The notes beneath the pieces were generated by a model that did no database searches, was not told the origin of the DNA, and saw only the letters and a list, made by a program, of their open reading frames with translations. A stretch of DNA of 7,644 nucleotides. Source: Streptomyces sp. NRRL S-87. Its GTDB lineage: Bacteria > Actinomycetota > Actinomycetes > Streptomycetales > Streptomycetaceae. Numbering within the stretch: position 1 is the first letter of the stretch; the number at the start of each line of letters is the position of its first letter. Location: assembly GCF_000719335.1 (NCBI RefSeq), contig NZ_JOGB01000106.1, forward strand, positions 1-7,644, in the 5' to 3' direction. The position numbers and the translations under genes are program-made. This document shows positions 6,001-7,644 of this stretch, one piece after another.

Positions 6001-7644
6001 GATCAAGGCCTTCGCGGCGGGTGCCGACGGTACGGGCTGGGGCGAGGGCGTCGGCATGCTGCTCGTGGAGCGGCTCTCCGACGCCCGGCGCAACGGTCAC
6101 CCGGTGCTGGCGGTGGTCCGGGGCTCGGCGGTCAACCAGGACGGTGCGAGCAACGGTCTGACGGCCCCGAACGGTCCGTCGCAGCAGCGCGTGATCCGGG
6201 CCGCGCTGGCGAGCGCCGGCCTGTCGGCCACGGACGTGGACGCGGTGGAGGCGCACGGTACGGGCACCCGACTGGGCGACCCGATCGAGGCGCAGGCGCT
6301 GCTCGCGACGTACGGGCAGGACCGTCCCGCCGACCGGCCGCTGCTGCTGGGCTCGATCAAGTCGAACATCGGGCACACCCAGGCCGCCGCCGGCGTCGCC
6401 GGCGTCATCAAGATGGTCATGGCCATGCAGCACGGGGTGCTGCCCCAGACCCTCCACGTGGACGGGCCGACCCCGCACGTCGACTGGACCGCGGGCGACG
6501 TCGAGCTGCTCACCGAGGGCCGGGAGTGGCCCGAGACCGGCCGTCCGCGCCGGGCCGGCGTGTCCTCGTTCGGTGTGAGCGGTACGAACGCGCACACCAT
6601 CCTCGAGCAGGCGCCGGCGGTGTCGACCGCCCCGGCCGCAGGGCCTGCCGGGTCCGACGGCCCCGGCCCGTGGCCGTGGGTCCTCTCCGGCCGCACCGAG
6701 CGGGCGCTGCGCGACCAGGCCGCCCGGCTCCTGGCGCACCTCGACGGACACGGCGGCCGGTCCGGGGACGAGGCGGTGCGCCCGGTGGACGTCGGCCTCT
6801 CGCTCGCGCTCGGCCGGGCGGCCTTCGACCACCGCGCCGCCGTCGTCGCGGGTGCACAGGAGGAGTACCGCGAGGCGCTGGCCGCACTGGCGGCGGGTGA
6901 CTCCGCCGACCGGCTCAGCCGGGGCGTCGCGCGCACGGAACGGCAGGTGGCCTTCCTGTTCACCGGCCAGGGCAGCCAGCGCCTGGGCATGGGCCGGGAA
7001 CTGTACGACTCCCACCCGGTGTTCGCCGACGCACTCGACGCGGTGTGCGCCCGTATGGACGCCCACCTGGAACTCCCCCTCAAGGAGGTGCTGTTCGGGT
7101 CCGACCGGGCCCTGATCGACCGGACCGCGTTCGCCCAGCCCGCGTTGTTCGCGGTGGAGGTGGCGCTGTACCGGCTCGTCGAGGGCCTCGGCCTGCGACC
7201 GGACTACCTGTCCGGGCACTCGATCGGCGAGATCACCGCCGCGCACGTCGCAGGGGTGCTGTCCCTGGACGACGCGTGTGCACTGGTCGCCGCCCGCAGC
7301 CGGCTGATGCAGGCGCTTCCCATCGGCGGAGCGATGATCGCGGTGCAGGCCGCGGAGGACGAGGTCCTGCCGCTGTTGTCGGAGGGTGTGGGCATCGCCG
7401 CGGTCAACGGTCCGCAGTCGGTGGTCGTCTCCGGTGACGAGGGCGCGGCGGTCGCGATCGCCGAGACGTTCGCGGCCCAGGGGCGCAGGACCAAGCGGCT
7501 CACGGTCAGCCACGCGTTCCACTCGCCGCTCATGGACGGGATGTTGGACGACTTCCGTGAGGTGGTGGCGGGGCTGTCGTTCGCCGCGCCGCGGATCCCG
7601 GTCGTGTCCTGCCTGACCGGTGCCGTGGTCACGGACGAGATGGC
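1..7644 (+). CDS. Modular type I polyketide synthase, internal fragment (partial at both ends)
   Basis: This is a cytosolic multidomain enzyme that builds a polyketide chain by stepwise Claisen condensation, with intermediates held on ACP phosphopantetheine arms. The frame starts at base 2 and stays open to the last base (about 2,547 codons); the first base and the last two belong to split codons. Domain order is KR(partial)-ACP, KS-AT-KR-ACP, KS-AT(partial): the end of one module, one full module and the start of a third. Every domain checked keeps its catalytic residues, so nothing suggests a pseudogene. No docking helix, start or stop lies between modules, so they are covalently joined. 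Two ORFs of more than 700 codons in the frame starting at base 1, and a 1,766-codon ORF on the other strand, overlap it but are high-GC shadows. I saw no in-frame TTA codon by eye, so there is no sign of bldA control here. Gene name and product cannot be assigned. Confidence 0.97.
2..475 (+). other. Ketoreductase (KR) domain of module n, C-terminal part
   Basis: This NADPH-dependent short-chain dehydrogenase domain reduces the beta-ketone made by module n to a hydroxyl. The window cuts it after the nucleotide-binding Rossmann motif, so only the catalytic half is seen. The LDD motif is at 5-13, the conserved Lys (RAKADS) at 65-67, the catalytic Ser at 143-145 (second Ser of FSSMSG), Tyr at 182-184 and Asn at 194-196 (YAAAN). 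Ser and Tyr are 13 residues apart, as in the DEBS KR1 family. The second Asp of LDD marks B-type KRs, which give a D-hydroxyl. The position eight residues before Tyr is Val, not the A-type Trp, and the position five before Tyr is Ala, not Pro, which together fit a B1 fingerprint. Whether module n also has a DH or ER lies upstream and is unknown. The C-terminal boundary is approximate. Confidence 0.93.
298..340 (+). repeat. 43-base exact direct repeat within the KR C-terminus (partner 4747-4789)
   Basis: Bases 298-340 and 4747-4789 are identical, including third codon positions, with mismatches immediately on both sides (297/4746 and 341/4790). They encode the conserved KR tail [14 protein letters not shown]. 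It is the longest exact tract I noticed between the two KR copies. Nearby parts of the same alignment differ at many silent sites, which would fit a short conversion tract or chance conservation. Confidence 0.85.
593..817 (+). other. Acyl carrier protein (ACP) domain of module n
   Basis: This small helical carrier domain is converted to its active form by a phosphopantetheinyl transferase. It then holds the chain as a thioester while the KR of its module acts and before transfer to the next KS. The attachment Ser is at 695-697 inside [14 protein letters not shown], the canonical type I PKS ACP motif, preceded by an amphipathic helix ([15 protein letters not shown]). The domain ends with [12 protein letters not shown] and a short helix. 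At about 75 residues it has the usual length. It is followed by an Ala/Gly-rich linker of about 20 residues (818-877) leading straight into the next KS, so this is an intra-polypeptide module junction and not a docking end. Confidence 0.96.
878..2158 (+). other. Ketosynthase (KS) domain of module n+1
   Basis: This decarboxylative condensing domain accepts the chain from the ACP of module n onto its active-site cysteine and joins it to the malonyl unit on the ACP of module n+1. It opens with [15 protein letters not shown] and ends at [11 protein letters not shown], about 427 residues, the normal KS length. The catalytic triad is intact: Cys at 1397-1399 in VDTACSSSL, His at 1802-1804 in [12 protein letters not shown], and His at 1922-1924 in [13 protein letters not shown] Cys rather than Gln or Ser in the active site shows an elongating KS, not a loading-type KSQ or an inactive one. 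The acceptor-side chemistry (a chain that carries whatever module n leaves) cannot be read safely from the sequence by eye. Confidence 0.97.
2159..2485 (+). other. KS-to-AT linker of module n+1
   Basis: About 109 residues join the KS to the AT. The first part is rich in Pro, Ala and Glu (about 2159-2220) and looks flexible. The rest ([19 protein letters not shown] and the following helical stretch up to [12 protein letters not shown]) matches the folded alpha/beta linker normally found between KS and AT in type I PKSs, which positions the AT against the KS. No catalytic function is expected. It diverges more from the equivalent segment of module n+2 (6611-6946) than the flanking domains do. 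Confidence 0.85.
2486..3364 (+). other. Acyltransferase (AT) domain of module n+1, malonyl-CoA type
   Basis: This domain loads the extender unit from acyl-CoA onto the ACP of the same module through an acyl-serine intermediate. It begins at [16 protein letters not shown]. The catalytic Ser is at 2759-2761 in GHSIGE and the catalytic His is the last residue of HAFH (3050-3061). Three known specificity signatures agree on malonyl-CoA: Ile after the Ser rather than the Gln of methylmalonyl enzymes, HAFH rather than YASH, and RTEWTQ at 2660-2677, which fits the malonyl consensus rather than the methylmalonyl xVDVVQ type. The predicted outcome is an unbranched two-carbon extension. The end point, near FVPAVRRG, is approximate. 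Confidence 0.95.
3365..3568 (+). other. Post-AT linker; no dehydratase or enoylreductase inserted
   Basis: This stretch follows the AT and contains the conserved motif YAFQRRRYW (3482-3508), which wraps back across the AT and KS-AT linker in PKS structures. From the end of that motif to the start of the KR structural subdomain (WRYRVSW at 3569) there are only about 20 residues. A dehydratase needs roughly 250-300 residues and would begin with an HPLL-type motif, so DH is clearly absent, and no ER lies between the KR subdomains. Module n+1 is therefore KR-only and should leave a beta-hydroxyl group. Confidence 0.93.
3569..4189 (+). other. KR structural (non-catalytic) subdomain of module n+1
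   Basis: About 207 residues form the truncated Rossmann-like half that props up the catalytic KR half in modular PKSs. It starts with [11 protein letters not shown], a hallmark entry strand, and includes [14 protein letters not shown], the central SLLALDES stretch, and [20 protein letters not shown] near its end, all typical of this subdomain. No NADPH-binding GxGxxG-like motif or catalytic residues are expected in it and none is seen. It directly precedes the catalytic subdomain, so no ER is inserted between the two. The copy belonging to module n lies upstream of the window. Confidence 0.92.
4190..4933 (+). other. Ketoreductase (KR) catalytic subdomain of module n+1, mixed stereotype fingerprint
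   Basis: This NADPH-dependent domain reduces the beta-ketoacyl-ACP of module n+1. The nucleotide-binding motif TGGTGALGG is at about 4205-4231. Catalytic residues are complete: Lys 4514-4516, Ser 4592-4594, Tyr 4631-4633 and Asn 4643-4645 (YAAAN), with Ser-Tyr spacing of 13 residues, so it should be active. LDD is present at 4454-4462, the mark of B-type (D-hydroxyl) KRs. However, the residue eight before the catalytic Tyr is Trp (4607-4609, in [11 protein letters not shown]), the mark of A-type (L-hydroxyl) KRs. The KR of module n has Val there. LDD is usually the stronger predictor, so a D-hydroxyl is favoured but not certain. The C-terminal limit is approximate. Confidence 0.95.
5054..5278 (+). 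other. Acyl carrier protein (ACP) domain of module n+1
   Basis: This is the carrier domain of the complete module. It holds the malonyl unit loaded by the AT, then the elongated ketoacyl and hydroxyacyl chain. The phosphopantetheine attachment Ser is at 5156-5158 in [14 protein letters not shown], preceded by the helix [15 protein letters not shown] and followed by [12 protein letters not shown]. It is closely similar to the ACP of module n, with changes mainly in the first helix and the loop before the motif. It is separated from the next KS by a linker of about 19 residues (5279-5335) that becomes Asp-rich next to the KS, unlike the Ala/Gly-rich linker at the previous junction. Confidence 0.96.
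5336..6610 (+). other. Ketosynthase (KS) domain of module n+2
   Basis: This condensing domain takes the chain from the ACP of module n+1, predicted to carry a beta-hydroxyl, and extends it with the unit loaded by its own AT. It opens with [15 protein letters not shown] and ends at [11 protein letters not shown], about 425 residues. The catalytic residues are complete: Cys at 5849-5851 in VDTACSASL, His at 6254-6256 in [12 protein letters not shown], and His at 6374-6376 in [12 protein letters not shown]. It is very close to the KS of module n+1. Visible differences concentrate around the loop after GTNGQDYLS and in the first 50 residues. Nothing marks it as inactive or as a loading KS. Confidence 0.97.
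6611..6946 (+). other. KS-to-AT linker of module n+2
   Basis: About 112 residues connect KS and AT. The first section (about 6611-6670) is rich in Ala, Pro and Gly and probably flexible. It is followed by [19 protein letters not shown] and a helical region ending in [14 protein letters not shown], the usual folded KS-AT linker of modular PKSs. It is clearly homologous to 2159-2485 but much more diverged than the KS or AT on either side, which shows weaker constraint or a different recombination history in this segment. Confidence 0.85.
6947..7644 (+). other. Acyltransferase (AT) domain of module n+2, malonyl-CoA type, C-terminally cut by the window
   Basis: This domain loads the extender unit onto the module n+2 ACP, which lies beyond the window. 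It begins at [16 protein letters not shown]. The catalytic Ser is at 7220-7222 in GHSIGE, and the catalytic His is the last residue of HAFH (7511-7522). RTAFAQ at 7121-7138 also fits the malonyl consensus. All three signatures again predict malonyl-CoA. About 232 residues are visible; roughly the last 60 of the domain are missing. What follows (KR, DH or ER) cannot be known from here, so the oxidation level set by module n+2 is open. Confidence 0.94.

Larger units (their letters stand above)
4451..7642 (+). repeat. Module-scale direct repeat, copy B (partner 2-3181)
   Basis: This is the second copy of the KR-ACP-KS-AT unit, in the same orientation and frame as 2-3181. The repeat unit is one PKS module. 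The stretch 3182-4450 (end of AT, post-AT linker, KR structural subdomain and N-terminal part of the catalytic KR) has no partner in the window, because the matching parts of the neighbouring modules lie outside it. Such repeats are a known source of recombination and of assembly collapse in modular PKS genes. Confidence 0.93.

Noticed and set aside
2222..7522. A 1,766-codon open reading frame on the minus strand
   Set aside because: It lies antisense to the PKS frame and its translation is Arg/Gly/Val/Glu/His-rich with no recognisable domain. It repeats itself only because the PKS modules on the other strand repeat. Long stop-free antisense frames are expected in very high-GC genes.
1..7644. 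Promoters, terminators, RNA genes, insertion sequences or CRISPR repeats
   Set aside because: The window is coding throughout, and no inverted repeats, short spaced repeats or RNA-like structures stood out beyond the module duplication.

Overview
The whole window is the interior of one very large gene. A single open reading frame on the + strand (codons starting at bases 2, 5, 8 ...) runs from the first to the last base without a stop codon or frameshift. It encodes about 2,547 residues of a modular type I polyketide synthase (PKS), and neither the start nor the stop of the gene is present. The very high GC content, the strong preference for G or C at third codon positions and the style of the protein sequence point to an actinomycete, most likely Streptomyces or a close relative. 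The species, the cluster and the product cannot be named from this sequence.

Layout, left to right: the C-terminal part of a ketoreductase (KR, 2-475) and an acyl carrier protein (ACP, 593-817) finish an upstream module, called n here. A complete module n+1 follows: ketosynthase (KS, 878-2158), KS-AT linker (2159-2485), acyltransferase (AT, 2486-3364), post-AT linker (3365-3568), KR structural subdomain (3569-4189), KR catalytic subdomain (4190-4933) and ACP (5054-5278). Module n+2 then begins with a KS (5336-6610), a KS-AT linker (6611-6946) and an AT that is cut by the window end (6947-7644). No docking domain, stop or start lies between modules, so all three sit on one polypeptide. There is no intergenic DNA, RNA gene, mobile element or regulatory site that I can support.

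How it works: each KS takes the growing chain from the ACP before it and condenses it with the extender unit that its own AT loaded onto the ACP after it. The KR then reduces the new beta-ketone. Both ATs carry the malonyl-CoA signature (GHSIGE and HAFH, plus an RTxxxQ motif that fits the malonyl consensus), so unbranched two-carbon units are predicted. Module n+1 has no dehydratase or enoylreductase, so it should leave a beta-hydroxyl. Both KRs have the LDD motif of B-type (D-hydroxyl) enzymes, but the second KR also has the tryptophan typical of A-type enzymes, which makes its stereochemical call less certain.

The modules are strongly similar copies of one another, with a period of about 4.45-4.46 kb, which suggests module duplication with or without later gene conversion. 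I see no undescribed system here. The points most worth checking are the mixed KR fingerprint and the module-scale repeat.
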